From Lachnospiraceae bacterium (lineage in GTDB: Bacteria; Bacillota; Clostridia; Lachnospirales; Lachnospiraceae), in the NCBI GenBank assembly GCA_024692905.1, contig JAILLY010000123.1, positions 1 to 64,000 of the forward strand: DNA of 64,000 nucleotides, read 5' to 3'. The notes under the pieces were generated by a model that was not told where the DNA came from, did not search any database, and saw only the letters and a list, made by a program, of their open reading frames with translations. A program made the position numbers and the translations under genes. Below, piece after piece: positions 19,153 through 28,764 of the stretch. Positions within the stretch are counted from its first letter, which is position 1. Each line of letters starts with the position of its first letter.

Positions 19153-19198
19153 TAAAAGACGTTTTAATCAAACCGGATAAAAATGAACGGAGGATGAC

Positions 19199-20593
19199 AT
19201 GGCTCAGCTCTGGGGAGGAAGATTTACAAAAGAAACCGATAAGCTCGTATATGCTTTTAATGCTTCGATAGGATTTGACCGCAAACTGTATCTTCAGGAT
19301 ATCACGGGAAGCAGAGTGCATGCATGTATGCTGAATAAACAGGGTATCATTACAGACGATGAATATGCTCTTATTAAGGATGGGCTCGATTCGATCCTTA
19401 AGGATATCGAGAACGGGAGCATCGGGATAAGTGACGAATATGAGGATATCCATAGTTTTGTTGAGGCCAATCTGATAAAACGTATAGGTGATGCGGGAAA
19501 GAAACTTCATACCGGCAGAAGCCGTAACGATCAGGTTGCGCTTGACATGCGCCTGTATACGAGGGATGAAGTAAACAGCACAAAAGAACTGGTATTTGAT
19601 CTGCTGATAAAACTCACGGATCTTATGGATGAGCATAAAGAAACTTTTATGCCCGGGTTTACGCATCTTCAAAAGGCACAGCCCGTTACGCTTTCTCATC
19701 ATATAGGTGCATATGTTGAGATGTTTAAGAGGGATCTTGAAAGACTTGAAGATATATATGAAAGGATGAATTACTGTCCTCTGGGTGCCGGGGCTCTTGC
19801 AGGCACCACGTATCCGCTGGATCGTGAGTTCACCGCCAAAGAACTTGGGTTTTACGGTCCTACATTAAACAGTATGGATTCCGTTTCGGACAGGGATTAT
19901 CTTATTGAATACCTTGGCGCGGCTTCGATCATTATGATGCATTTAAGCCGGTTCTGCGAGGAAATAATAATATGGAACACCAATGAATACCGTTATATCG
20001 AGATAGATGATACTTATTCCACGGGAAGCAGTATAATGCCTCAGAAAAAGAATCCGGATATCGCCGAACTTATCCGGGGCAAGACAGGCAGGGTATATGG
20101 GGCACTGATGTCGCTGCTGACAACGATGAAGGGGCTTCCGTTGGCATATAACAAGGATATGCAGGAGGATAAAGAACCGGTATTCGATGCCGTGGATACG
20201 GTAAAGGGTTGCCTTTCCCTGTTTACGGGAATGATCGGAAGCATTAAGTTTAACAAAGAAGTTATGGCCAAAAGCGCAATGAGCGGGTTTGCGAATGCTA
20301 CTGACGCCGCTGACTATCTTGTCAAGAAGGGAGTACCTTTCAGGGATGCACACGGTATAATCGGAAGGCTTGTCCTTTACTGCATAGACAGGGGATGTTC
20401 GATAGACGAGCTTGGCATTGAAGAACTAAGGGAACAAAGCCCCCTGTTCGATAATGATATATATGATGCGATAAGCCTTAAGACCTGTGTTGAAAAGAGG
20501 ATCACAACCGGAGGTCCGGGAATAGACGCGTTAGAAGAAGCCATAAAGATAAACAGGGACTTTTTGGATAAGAGGAGGAAAAAAGATGAGTGA
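19199..20593 (+). CDS. argH: Argininosuccinate lyase
   Basis: 464 residues, the normal length, with GGAGG before the start. Cleaves argininosuccinate to arginine and fumarate, the last step of arginine synthesis. The fumarase/aspartase superfamily signature is GSSIMPQKKNPD with catalytic Ser278; the N-terminal LWGGRF and HTGRSRNDQVALD motifs are intact. The stop overlaps the asd start by 8 bases. argG is not in the window. Confidence 0.97.
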   Translation: MAQLWGGRFTKETDKLVYAFNASIGFDRKLYLQDITGSRVHACMLNKQGIITDDEYALIKDGLDSILKDIENGSIGISDEYEDIHSFVEANLIKRIGDAGKKLHTGRSRNDQVALDMRLYTRDEVNSTKELVFDLLIKLTDLMDEHKETFMPGFTHLQKAQPVTLSHHIGAYVEMFKRDLERLEDIYERMNYCPLGAGALAGTTYPLDREFTAKELGFYGPTLNSMDSVSDRDYLIEYLGAASIIMMHLSRFCEEIIIWNTNEYRYIEIDDTYSTGSSIMPQKKNPDIAELIRGKTGRVYGALMSLLTTMKGLPLAYNKDMQEDKEPVFDAVDTVKGCLSLFTGMIGSIKFNKEVMAKSAMSGFANATDAADYLVKKGVPFRDAHGIIGRLVLYCIDRGCSIDELGIEELREQSPLFDNDIYDAISLKTCVEKRITTGGPGIDALEEAIKINRDFLDKRRKKDE

Positions 20594-21671
20594 AAAACTG
20601 AAAGTAGGTATCCTTGGTGGTACCGGTATGGTAGGCCAGAGGTTCATATCTCTGCTTGAGAATCATCCCTGGTTCGAGGTCGTGACCATTGCCGCCAGTT
20701 CCAGAAGCGCCGGAAAGCGTTATGAAGATGCGGTTGGAGACAGGTGGAAGATGACCACTCCGATGCCTGAGGCTGTCAGGGATATTATCGTAATGAACGT
20801 AAGCGAAGTCGAAGAAGTCGCAAAAACCGTTGATTTTGTTTTCAGCGCCGTTGACATGACCAAAGACGAGATACGGGCGATCGAGGAGGCATATGCAAAG
20901 ACCGAGACTCCCGTTGTGTCAAATAACAGTGCGCACAGATGGACTCCGGATGTTCCCATGATAATCCCCGAGATCAATCCGGAACATATTGAAGTTATCG
21001 AGGCTCAGAAGAAGAGGCTTGGTACCAAACGCGGATTTATTGCCGTTAAACCCAACTGCTCGATCCAGAGTTATGCGCCTGTTCTTGCTGCATGGAAAGA
21101 ATTTGAGCCGGTCGAAGTCGTTGCTACCACTTATCAGGCCATATCCGGTGCCGGAAAGACCTTTAAGGACTGGCCCGAGATGGAGGGAAACATAATCCCT
21201 TATATCGGCGGTGAAGAAGAGAAGAGTGAACAGGAGCCGCTGCGTATACTCGGTAAGGTTGAAAACGGAGAGATAATTAAAGCATCTTTGCCGGTCATCA
21301 CTACCCAGTGTATAAGAGTTCCTGTACTTAACGGTCATACCGCGGCTGTTTTTGTCCGTTTTAAGAACAAGCCCACCAAGGAACAGCTTATCGAAAAGAT
21401 GATAAGATTCAAAGGCGTGCCTCAGGAGCTCAAGCTGCCGAGCGCGCCCGGACAGTTCATACGTTATCTTGAGGAGGATAACCGCCCGCAGGTTACTCTT
21501 GACGTTGATTACGAAAACGGGATGGGTATATCGATCGGGAGGCTCAGGGAAGATGTTATATATGACTATAAATTTGTCGGTCTTTCACATAATACCGTAA
21601 GAGGAGCAGCCGGCGGAGCGGTACTGTGTGCCGAACTTCTTAAGGCCAAGGGTTATATCAACGCGAAATAA
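20586..21671 (+). CDS. asd: Aspartate-semialdehyde dehydrogenase (archaeal/fungal-type)
   Basis: 361 residues, start inside the argH end with GAGGAGG upstream. Reduces aspartyl phosphate to aspartate semialdehyde for lysine, threonine and methionine. NADP-binding GGTGMVGQRF at 11-20; nucleophile Cys158 in KPNCSIQSY; the catalytic-site sequence TTQCIRVPV and the SAHRWTPDVPMIIPEIN block are those of the archaeal/fungal subclass rather than the E. coli type. Confidence 0.95.
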   Translation: MSEKLKVGILGGTGMVGQRFISLLENHPWFEVVTIAASSRSAGKRYEDAVGDRWKMTTPMPEAVRDIIVMNVSEVEEVAKTVDFVFSAVDMTKDEIRAIEEAYAKTETPVVSNNSAHRWTPDVPMIIPEINPEHIEVIEAQKKRLGTKRGFIAVKPNCSIQSYAPVLAAWKEFEPVEVVATTYQAISGAGKTFKDWPEMEGNIIPYIGGEEEKSEQEPLRILGKVENGEIIKASLPVITTQCIRVPVLNGHTAAVFVRFKNKPTKEQLIEKMIRFKGVPQELKLPSAPGQFIRYLEEDNRPQVTLDVDYENGMGISIGRLREDVIYDYKFVGLSHNTVRGAAGGAVLCAELLKAKGYINAK

Positions 21672-21682
21672 GGAGATATTAC

Positions 21683-23056
21683 ATGGCATTCAAGCGTAGT
21701 GCGGAGCTTAAGACATTACAGAATTATTATAACAGGGATGAGAATCAGATAGTTGTCCTTTACGGTGATAAGTTCAGCGGAAAAGAAGCGCTTATCAGGG
21801 ATTTCATAAAGGGGAAGGATCATTTCTATTACAGTGCAAGGGCCTGCTCCGAGGATGAGCAGATCAAGCTGTGGCATGATGAATTAAAGGATGAACTCCC
21901 CAAAAGCCTTGACCCCGGTGAAGGATATTCCGGGATAATTTCAACGCTTATCGGAAGGCCCGCCGAAGAAGGCAAGCGTGTGATAGTGGTAGATGAGTTC
22001 CAGAATATAATAAAGTCCGGAAACGAGTTCATGGAGGTCGTTGTCAGGGGTGCACATAACAAGCTCGGTAACACGCCGGTAATGTTTTTACTGTGCTCAT
22101 CATCGGTTTACTGGATCGAAAATCTGATGGTCGACAAATTAAAGGAACTTGCTTTTGAGATTTCGGGACTGCTCAGGCTTAACGATCTTAAGTTCCTCGA
22201 ATTCACCAGATATTTTAAGAATTACGGTCTTGAAGACAGTGTGGGGGCTTATTCGATAATAGGCGGCAGTCCCATACTGTGGGAGATGTGGGATGATGAA
22301 CATTCATTAAGTGAAAATATATGTTCGCTCGTGTTAAAGGACGGTGCTGCGCTGAACGAATACGGTAAACATATCCTTCCCGCGGAATTAAGGGAACCGC
22401 CTGTATATAATACGATCCTGGCAGCACTTGCACAGGGAAAGAACAAGCTTAATGATATATATAAGTATACCGGTTTCAGCAGAGCCAAGATCTCCGTATA
22501 TATCAAGAATCTGATAGAACTTGAGATAGTTGAAAAGATAGATTCTGTCAATACGGCCGGACATGAAAACGTACAGAAAGGGATTTACAGGATAACCGAT
22601 CCTTTTGTCCGTTTCTGGTTTAAGTATGTGTTCAGGAATTACAGCAAACTCATGCTTATGTCGCCCGAAAAGTTCTTTACCAAATACATACAGCCGACAT
22701 TTAAATCCTATACCGCATACTGTTTTACCGATGTGTGTGCCGAATACCTTGATATTCTTAACCATATGGACAAGCTGAGCTTCAGATACAATCAGCGGGG
22801 CGTCTGGGTCGGAAAGGTCGGCACCATCGACACGGTCGCGATGGACGATGAAGGCCGTACGCTCGTTGCACTCTGCAACTGGGAAAATCCCGTTATGAAT
22901 TACGCTGATTATGAATGGCTTATCTTCTGCGTAAAGCAGGCAAAACTTGATGTAAATGAAATATATCTTTTCTCCGCGGGCGATTTTGACCTTGAGCTCA
23001 AGCAGGAGGCAATGATAAACGATAATATCAAGCTGATAGACGGTTCTCAGCTTTAA
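21683..23056 (+). CDS. AAA-type ATPase-like protein with DUF234-like C-terminus, both active sites degenerate
   Basis: 457 residues, good AAGGAG site. The N-terminal P-loop domain has GDKFSGKE at 28-35, where the Ser/Thr of Walker A is Glu35, while Walker B VIVVDEFQN (Asp104, Glu105) is intact. A middle winged helix lies about 235-300. The C-terminal part matches the archaeal-ATPase-associated DUF234 nuclease-like domain, but the expected ExK after Asp383 is Leu397-Cys-Asn399. Relatives with intact motifs are often orphan ATP-binding proteins in Firmicutes and archaea. It sits between asd and topB in a tight operon. Function unknown; reduced ATP hydrolysis and no nuclease activity are inferred. 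Confidence 0.8.
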   Translation: MAFKRSAELKTLQNYYNRDENQIVVLYGDKFSGKEALIRDFIKGKDHFYYSARACSEDEQIKLWHDELKDELPKSLDPGEGYSGIISTLIGRPAEEGKRVIVVDEFQNIIKSGNEFMEVVVRGAHNKLGNTPVMFLLCSSSVYWIENLMVDKLKELAFEISGLLRLNDLKFLEFTRYFKNYGLEDSVGAYSIIGGSPILWEMWDDEHSLSENICSLVLKDGAALNEYGKHILPAELREPPVYNTILAALAQGKNKLNDIYKYTGFSRAKISVYIKNLIELEIVEKIDSVNTAGHENVQKGIYRITDPFVRFWFKYVFRNYSKLMLMSPEKFFTKYIQPTFKSYTAYCFTDVCAEYLDILNHMDKLSFRYNQRGVWVGKVGTIDTVAMDDEGRTLVALCNWENPVMNYADYEWLIFCVKQAKLDVNEIYLFSAGDFDLELKQEAMINDNIKLIDGSQL

Positions 23057-23065
23057 GGAGTACCA

Positions 23066-25339
23066 TTGGGTAAGAAACTTATCATTACGGAGAAACCTTC
23101 CGTTGCCCGTGATTTTGCACGTGTTTTAAATGTTAAAGGCAACCGTGACGGCTACATAGAGAATGAGGAATATGTGATCTCATGGTGCGTTGGCCATCTG
23201 GTAGGGATGTTGTATCCCGAAGATTACGACATAAAATACAAGTCATGGAAGCTGGAAGATCTTCCGTTCCTCCCCAAGGATTATAAATACGGTGTTTTAA
23301 AGCCGGTTGCCAAGCAGTATAACATCGTCCATTCCCTGCTCCACAGGGAGGATATTGATACCGTATACTGGGCGGGAGACTCGGGAAAAGAAGGACAGAC
23401 CATAGAAGAGAACATCCGCAATTTCGGCGGTGTCCGCAACGGGATGAAGGAACTCCGCGTCTGGATCGATTCACAGACGGACGAGGAGATCCTGAAGGGC
23501 ATAAGGGAAGCAAAGGACATGAGCGAATATGCCAATCTCGGGAAGTCCGGCATAATGCGTACGATAGAAGATTATGCTCTCGGCATCAATTTTTCGCGAG
23601 TCCTTTCCGTTAAGTACGGACGCCTTATAAATGATGCCGCCGCAACAAAAAAATATACAGCCATAGCCGTGGGACGTGTTATGACCTGTGTTCTTGGAAT
23701 GGTTGTCTACCGCGAACGCGAGATCCGTAATTTTGTCGAAGTTCCCTTCTACAGGGTCGTTGCAAACCTGACAGAAGCTTCGATAGCTTCGGAATGGAAG
23801 GCGGTAGAAGGATCGTCATATCATAACAGCCCGCTTTTATATAAGGATAACGGGTTTAAAAAACAGGAAGATGCAAACGCTCTTATCGATTCCCTGAAAG
23901 GTGTTCCTTTTACGGTTGAGTCGGTAGAGAAAAGTACCTCCAAAAAGAAGCCGCCGCTTCTTTATAATATCACCGAACTTTCGGCCGAATGTGCTAAAAG
24001 GTTTAAGATAACTCCGAGCCAGACGCTCCAGATAGCACAGGATCTTTACGAGCGTAAACTCACGACATATCCGAGGACAGATGCCAGGGTACTTACGAGT
24101 GCCGTGGCCTCGGAGATATACCGGAACATAAGCGGACTTAAAGCCTATGAGCCTTGTGCGTCCTATGCAGCGGATATCATCGACAGAAAGCTTTATTCCG
24201 GTCTGAAAAAGACGCAGTATGTCAAAGACGAAGACGTTACGGATCATTATGCCATAATCCCGACAGGACAGATAAGGGAACTTAACGGGATGTCTCAGAT
24301 GCATAAAAATGTGTTTGATGTTATCGTGCGAAGGTTTTTGAGCATTTTTTATCCTCCGGCTGAATACCTTTCCGTCAAACTGACCGTAAACGCCCGAAAT
24401 GAAAAGTTCTTTTCATCGGCAAAGGTCCTTAAGAAGAAAGGTTATATGGAGATAGCAGGCGTACCCGGCCAGAAGGATGATGATGAGGATGGAGGAGAAA
24501 ACAACAAGGAATCGGTTTTAAAACAGATAGAATCACTTAAAAAGGGTGATGAACTCACCGTTACGGGATTTGAAACAAAAGAGGGCAAGACTTCTCCGCC
24601 CAAACGATATACGGCAGGGACCATGATGCTTGCGATGGAAAATGCCGGTAATCTCATTGAAGACGAAGAACTTCGCGAACAGATAAGAAAGACAGGGATA
24701 GGGACAAGTGCCACAAGGGGACAGATCATAAAAAAGCTTGTGGACATAGCTTATCTTAACGAAAACAAAAAAACCCTTATACTTACACCGTCAAGACTCG
24801 GTGAGATGATATTTGAGGTTGTAGACATGTCCGTGCCTACATTGCTGAATCCCGAAATGACCGCAAGCTGGGAAAAGGGGCTTGAAGGGATAATCAACGG
24901 GACTGTGGATGCCGCACAATACAGGGTTAAACTCGAAGACTATATAAGACGGGAAACGAACAACATGATAACGTCCGATATGCAGACGAACCTGGCCGGA
25001 CGTATACATCCTTTCACGGGAAGTGACAGCAAAGGCGCAGCAACACGTAAACCCCTGAATGTCAAATGCCCCAAATGCGGCGGTGAGATCACTACGACCA
25101 AATTCGGTTACGGATGCAGCAACTACTGGAACAATGATAACAAGTGTGATTTTAAGATAAGCGGAACGATACTCAAGCATAAGATAAACGAGGATGAGGC
25201 AAGATCGCTGTGCGAAAAAGGTGCGACCGGCATTATTAAAGATTTTGTTTCGAAAAACAATAAGAACTTCAGTGCAAAACTTAAAATAAACAGAGATGAA
25301 GCAGGCAAAATCACCGGCATTGGATTTGATTTTAACTGA
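23066..25339 (+). CDS. topB: DNA topoisomerase III (type IA)
   Basis: 757 residues from TTG 23066, with AAGGAG just upstream. Relaxes and decatenates DNA by single-strand passage. Toprim domain: Glu9 in ITEKPSVA and AGDSGKEGQ at 103-111, where the common DxDREGE/CDAGREGE is altered to GDSGKEGQ. The active-site tyrosine is Tyr335 in LTTYPRTDAR. A C4 zinc finger uses Cys668, Cys671, Cys684 and Cys694, followed by a topoisomerase C-terminal repeat to the end. Length and domain order are typical of Gram-positive TopB. Confidence 0.93.
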   Translation: MGKKLIITEKPSVARDFARVLNVKGNRDGYIENEEYVISWCVGHLVGMLYPEDYDIKYKSWKLEDLPFLPKDYKYGVLKPVAKQYNIVHSLLHREDIDTVYWAGDSGKEGQTIEENIRNFGGVRNGMKELRVWIDSQTDEEILKGIREAKDMSEYANLGKSGIMRTIEDYALGINFSRVLSVKYGRLINDAAATKKYTAIAVGRVMTCVLGMVVYREREIRNFVEVPFYRVVANLTEASIASEWKAVEGSSYHNSPLLYKDNGFKKQEDANALIDSLKGVPFTVESVEKSTSKKKPPLLYNITELSAECAKRFKITPSQTLQIAQDLYERKLTTYPRTDARVLTSAVASEIYRNISGLKAYEPCASYAADIIDRKLYSGLKKTQYVKDEDVTDHYAIIPTGQIRELNGMSQMHKNVFDVIVRRFLSIFYPPAEYLSVKLTVNARNEKFFSSAKVLKKKGYMEIAGVPGQKDDDEDGGENNKESVLKQIESLKKGDELTVTGFETKEGKTSPPKRYTAGTMMLAMENAGNLIEDEELREQIRKTGIGTSATRGQIIKKLVDIAYLNENKKTLILTPSRLGEMIFEVVDMSVPTLLNPEMTASWEKGLEGIINGTVDAAQYRVKLEDYIRRETNNMITSDMQTNLAGRIHPFTGSDSKGAATRKPLNVKCPKCGGEITTTKFGYGCSNYWNNDNKCDFKISGTILKHKINEDEARSLCEKGATGIIKDFVSKNNKNFSAKLKINRDEAGKITGIGFDFN

Positions 25340-25353
25340 TTGTATGGTAAAAT
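25326..25353 (+). promoter_or_regulatory. promoter immediately at the metH start
   Basis: TTGATT at 25326-25331, 16-base spacer, extended -10 TATGGTAAAAT with the hexamer at 25348-25353. The metH ATG is at 25359, about where transcription would begin. The box overlaps the topB 3' end. Confidence 0.5.
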
Positions 25354-25358
25354 GATTT

Positions 25359-27887
25359 ATGACTGTTGGAGAATTCAGACAATTATGTGAAAATATAATA
25401 TATCTGGACGGCGCGACAGGTTCCAATCTTATGAAAAGGGGCATGCCGAAGGGAGTCTGTCCCGAAAAATGGATCCTTGAAAACAGGGAGGTCATGATCG
25501 GGCTCCAGACTGAGTATTTTGAAGCGGGCAGTAACATCGTACTTGCTCCTACCTTTACGGCAAACCGTATCAAACTGGCCGAATATGGCCTTGAAGGAGA
25601 TATAGCATTAATAAACCGTGAACTCGTCAGGACATCGGCGAGTGCAAGAGACAGTTTTCTTAAGGATCATCCCGGTTATGATGCATATATTGCCGCAGAC
25701 CTTACCATGACGGGAAGGCAGCTGCGCCCGATGGGCACGCTTGATTTTGAGGAACTTGTTGACATATATAAGGAGCAGCTTGGATATGTGACGGATGCCG
25801 GCGTGGACCTGATCGTCGTAGAGACGATGACCTCACTGCAGGAGACCCGTGCGGCGCTTATAGCCGCAAAGGAAGTATGCGATCTGCCCGTATTATGTTC
25901 TCTTACCTTCGAAGAAAACGGCAGGACTTTGTTCGGGACCGACGGCATGACCGCAGTATCGGTCCTTGAAAGTCTCGGAGCCTGTGCGATCGGGACCAAC
26001 TGTTCCGTAGGGCCTGACAAGATGCGCGATGTCATAAGGTCAATGGCTTCGCTTGCGAATGTACCGATCATAGCAAAACCCAATGCCGGTATGCCGGGGC
26101 TTGATGAAGAAGGAAATACAGTATATGATGTCGGCCCCGATGAATTCGCGGAACAGATGCTCTCTCTTATTGAAGCCGGAGCCTCGATCATAGGCGGCTG
26201 CTGCGGTACCACTCCGGAGCATATAAGAAAGCTCAAAGAGACCGCTTCGGGAATAAAACCCGTAAGGCATGAAAGGCCCGGCGATCTTAGATATCTGTCA
26301 TCCGAGAAGAGCACGGTATGTTTTGATCTCAATTCGGGTTTTATGATCGTCGGAGAGAGGATAAATCCTACCGGAAAGAAAAAACTCCAGGAGGAGCTTA
26401 GGAACGGATCGTTTGAAATGGTGCATGACTTTGCCGTATCACAGGATGAGGACGGTGCATCGTTTCTTGACATAAATGTGGGAATGAGCGGTATCGATGA
26501 GAAGGAAGTCATGCTCACGGCCATCGAGGAGGTGACCACACATGTTTCCCTCCCCCTTGTTATCGATTCGAGCCATATAGATGTAATAGAACAGGCCTTA
26601 AGGCGGTATCCCGGAAGAGCACTTATCAATTCCATCTCCTATGAGAAGGTCAAATTTGATAACCTGCTCCCGATAGCAAAAAAGTACGGGGCCATGTTTA
26701 TACTGCTCCCTCTTTCGGATGAGGGTCTCCCGGGATCCCTTGAAGAAAAGAAGGAGATAATAAACAGGATAATAGAAAGGGCCGACGAACTTGAGATACC
26801 AAGGAACAATATCATAGTAGACGGACTCGTGGCCACGGTCGGAGCAAATAAGAAAGCAGCGATCGAGACGCTTGAAACAATAAGGTACTGCAAGGAGGAA
26901 CTTTCTCTTCCGACCGTTATCGGACTGTCGAATATATCTTTCGGACTTCCCGAGAGGGCAAATGTAAACTCCGCATTCTTAAATCTTGCGATACAAAGCG
27001 GTCTTACAATGGCTATTTCAAATCCATCGCAGCATCAGCTTGTTGCCGGAGCACTGGCAACAGACATGCTCCTTAACAAGAAGGATGCGGATGTAAGATA
27101 TATAGATTTTATCTCGGCACTTAAGGATAAATATCCGGATATGGCCCCAATGGGTACGATCAGCTTTAAGGATGCCGTGCGCACATCCGGTGAGCGGGTG
27201 ACCGGCCCCGGGAATAAGCCGGATGAACAGGGTAAAAAAAAAGATGCCGATAATCTGAAAAAATCTGTGCTTACCGGCAATAAAAATAATATAATAGAGT
27301 ATACAAAGCTTGAACTTGAAAAAGGCAGAGCCGCAAAGGATATACTTGACTTAAGCCTTCTTCCCGCGATCAACGAAGTGGGCAGGCTGTTTGAGGAAGG
27401 ACGATACTTCCTCCCCCAGCTTATAGCGAGTGCCGAGACCATGAGGCTGTCGATCGAATGTCTGGAACCTTATCTTAAGGGATCGGACGATAACGGCCCG
27501 ACAGCGAAGATCGTGATCGCCACAGTAAAGGGTGACATACATGATATAGGCAAAAACCTCGTTTCGCTGATGCTTAAGAATTACGGTTTTGAAGTATACG
27601 ATCTGGGGAAGGATGTTTCAAGGGAGGAAATAATCGATAAGGCCGCAGAGGTGGATGCGGATATCATTGCGCTGTCGGCGCTTATGACCACAACTATGCA
27701 GGAAATGCGGGAAGTAATTAAATATGCAAGGGAAAAAGGGGTACGTGCTCAGATAATGATCGGCGGTGCGGTCATTACCCAGGAATATGCCGATGAAATC
27801 GAAGCATCGGGGTATTCCAAGGATGCACAGGAGGCGGTTAAACTCGCCAAACATCTGATACAGATGTGCACCAAAAACATACAGTAA
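25359..27887 (+). CDS. metH: Cobalamin-dependent methionine synthase lacking the reactivation domain
   Basis: 842 residues. Transfers methyl from methyltetrahydrofolate through cobalamin to homocysteine. Order: homocysteine-binding barrel (1-300) with zinc ligands Cys215, Cys281, Cys282; pterin-binding barrel (about 325-600) with GERINPTG and DINVG; cobalamin cap and Rossmann domains (about 645-840) with GDIHDIGKN, lower ligand His728. The C-terminal AdoMet reactivation domain of E. coli MetH is absent, as in many clostridia where it is a separate protein; no such gene is in the window. No ribosome site precedes ATG 25359 and a promoter ends six bases upstream, so a leaderless message is possible. 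An internal segment rich in Lys/Gly near 615-640 links the modules. Confidence 0.93.
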   Translation: MTVGEFRQLCENIIYLDGATGSNLMKRGMPKGVCPEKWILENREVMIGLQTEYFEAGSNIVLAPTFTANRIKLAEYGLEGDIALINRELVRTSASARDSFLKDHPGYDAYIAADLTMTGRQLRPMGTLDFEELVDIYKEQLGYVTDAGVDLIVVETMTSLQETRAALIAAKEVCDLPVLCSLTFEENGRTLFGTDGMTAVSVLESLGACAIGTNCSVGPDKMRDVIRSMASLANVPIIAKPNAGMPGLDEEGNTVYDVGPDEFAEQMLSLIEAGASIIGGCCGTTPEHIRKLKETASGIKPVRHERPGDLRYLSSEKSTVCFDLNSGFMIVGERINPTGKKKLQEELRNGSFEMVHDFAVSQDEDGASFLDINVGMSGIDEKEVMLTAIEEVTTHVSLPLVIDSSHIDVIEQALRRYPGRALINSISYEKVKFDNLLPIAKKYGAMFILLPLSDEGLPGSLEEKKEIINRIIERADELEIPRNNIIVDGLVATVGANKKAAIETLETIRYCKEELSLPTVIGLSNISFGLPERANVNSAFLNLAIQSGLTMAISNPSQHQLVAGALATDMLLNKKDADVRYIDFISALKDKYPDMAPMGTISFKDAVRTSGERVTGPGNKPDEQGKKKDADNLKKSVLTGNKNNIIEYTKLELEKGRAAKDILDLSLLPAINEVGRLFEEGRYFLPQLIASAETMRLSIECLEPYLKGSDDNGPTAKIVIATVKGDIHDIGKNLVSLMLKNYGFEVYDLGKDVSREEIIDKAAEVDADIIALSALMTTTMQEMREVIKYAREKGVRAQIMIGGAVITQEYADEIEASGYSKDAQEAVKLAKHLIQMCTKNIQ

Positions 27888-27899
27888 AGGAGGAGGCCC

Positions 27900-28739
27900 A
27901 TGGCGAGAAAGTACAGAAAGATCCCGATCAGGGATCCAAGGCTGCTAAAGAAGCTCAAACGCGATACCGCGCTTAGGGAAGCATCTTTAAGAAGAGCACA
28001 GGCAGCCAGAGGTAAGCCGTCCCAAAACGGAAATGCAGTATCAAGTTTCAATGACAATGCCAAAGCTGACTATTTAGAAAAGGAGAGAACTGTTATGACC
28101 GATACCAATGAAGAGATCAGGAATGAAAACGAAGTAAAAGAAGCTGCAAAGGAAGCTGTTTCTTCTCAGGCAACCGCAATTACCGCCCTTATCGAAAAGA
28201 ATAACATGAAGCTCAGCAAGAAGGAGCGCAAGGAAAATGATGCCAAGATCATCGAGTCCATGAAGGATGATGACATGAAGATACTTGCCGCCCTTCTCAT
28301 GGATATGAGGAACAAAGATGACCGTAAGCTTGTTTACCAGAAGGTTCAGGTTTATGCTGCGCTCATCACGGCGATCATCGCTTTAGTTGTCGTTCTGTTT
28401 GTTGCCGGTGCTGTACTTAAGGTCCTTCCCGAGGTTAACAGGGTAGTTGCACAGGCCAACCAGATCATCGCGCAGACAAACGAAGTGATCAATCAGGCAA
28501 ATACGGTTCTTTCCGATGTACAGCCCACTATCCAGAACCTCAATGCCGTAACGGATGAACTTGCAAATTCGGATCTGACAGGTATGCTCGAAGATGTTGA
28601 TGCACTTGTTGTTTCAAGTGAGAAGAATATGGCAGAAGCATTACAGACGATCACGGATATAGATATTGATTCCCTCAATCAGGCGATATCCGATCTGAGC
28701 GCGATAGTCCAGCCGCTTGCGGGAATGTTCAGGAGATAA
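27900..28739 (+). CDS. Single-span membrane protein with coiled-coil C-terminus, two possible starts
   Basis: 279 residues from ATG 27900 (AAAGGAGGAGG upstream). The first 65 residues are very basic and probably disordered. Residues 67-145 are charged and helical, a hydrophobic helix spans about 151-175, and the rest (178-279) is an Asn/Gln/Ala-rich heptad-like region resembling DUF948/MCE-type tails. An in-frame ATG at 28095 (Met66) has its own strong site, AAAAGGAG ten bases upstream, and would give a 214-residue protein without the basic region. With cytoplasmic N-terminus inferred, the coiled coil would be extracytoplasmic. I do not recognise a family. It lies between metH and ilvB in the same direction. 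Confidence 0.75.
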   Translation: MARKYRKIPIRDPRLLKKLKRDTALREASLRRAQAARGKPSQNGNAVSSFNDNAKADYLEKERTVMTDTNEEIRNENEVKEAAKEAVSSQATAITALIEKNNMKLSKKERKENDAKIIESMKDDDMKILAALLMDMRNKDDRKLVYQKVQVYAALITAIIALVVVLFVAGAVLKVLPEVNRVVAQANQIIAQTNEVINQANTVLSDVQPTIQNLNAVTDELANSDLTGMLEDVDALVVSSEKNMAEALQTITDIDIDSLNQAISDLSAIVQPLAGMFRR

Positions 28740-28764
28740 ACAAGAGTCAGGAAGGTTTTTTGAT

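Noticed and set aside
25676-26635. 319-codon - strand frame
   Set aside because: Shadow of metH; low-complexity Ser/Ile/Pro composition and no family resemblance.
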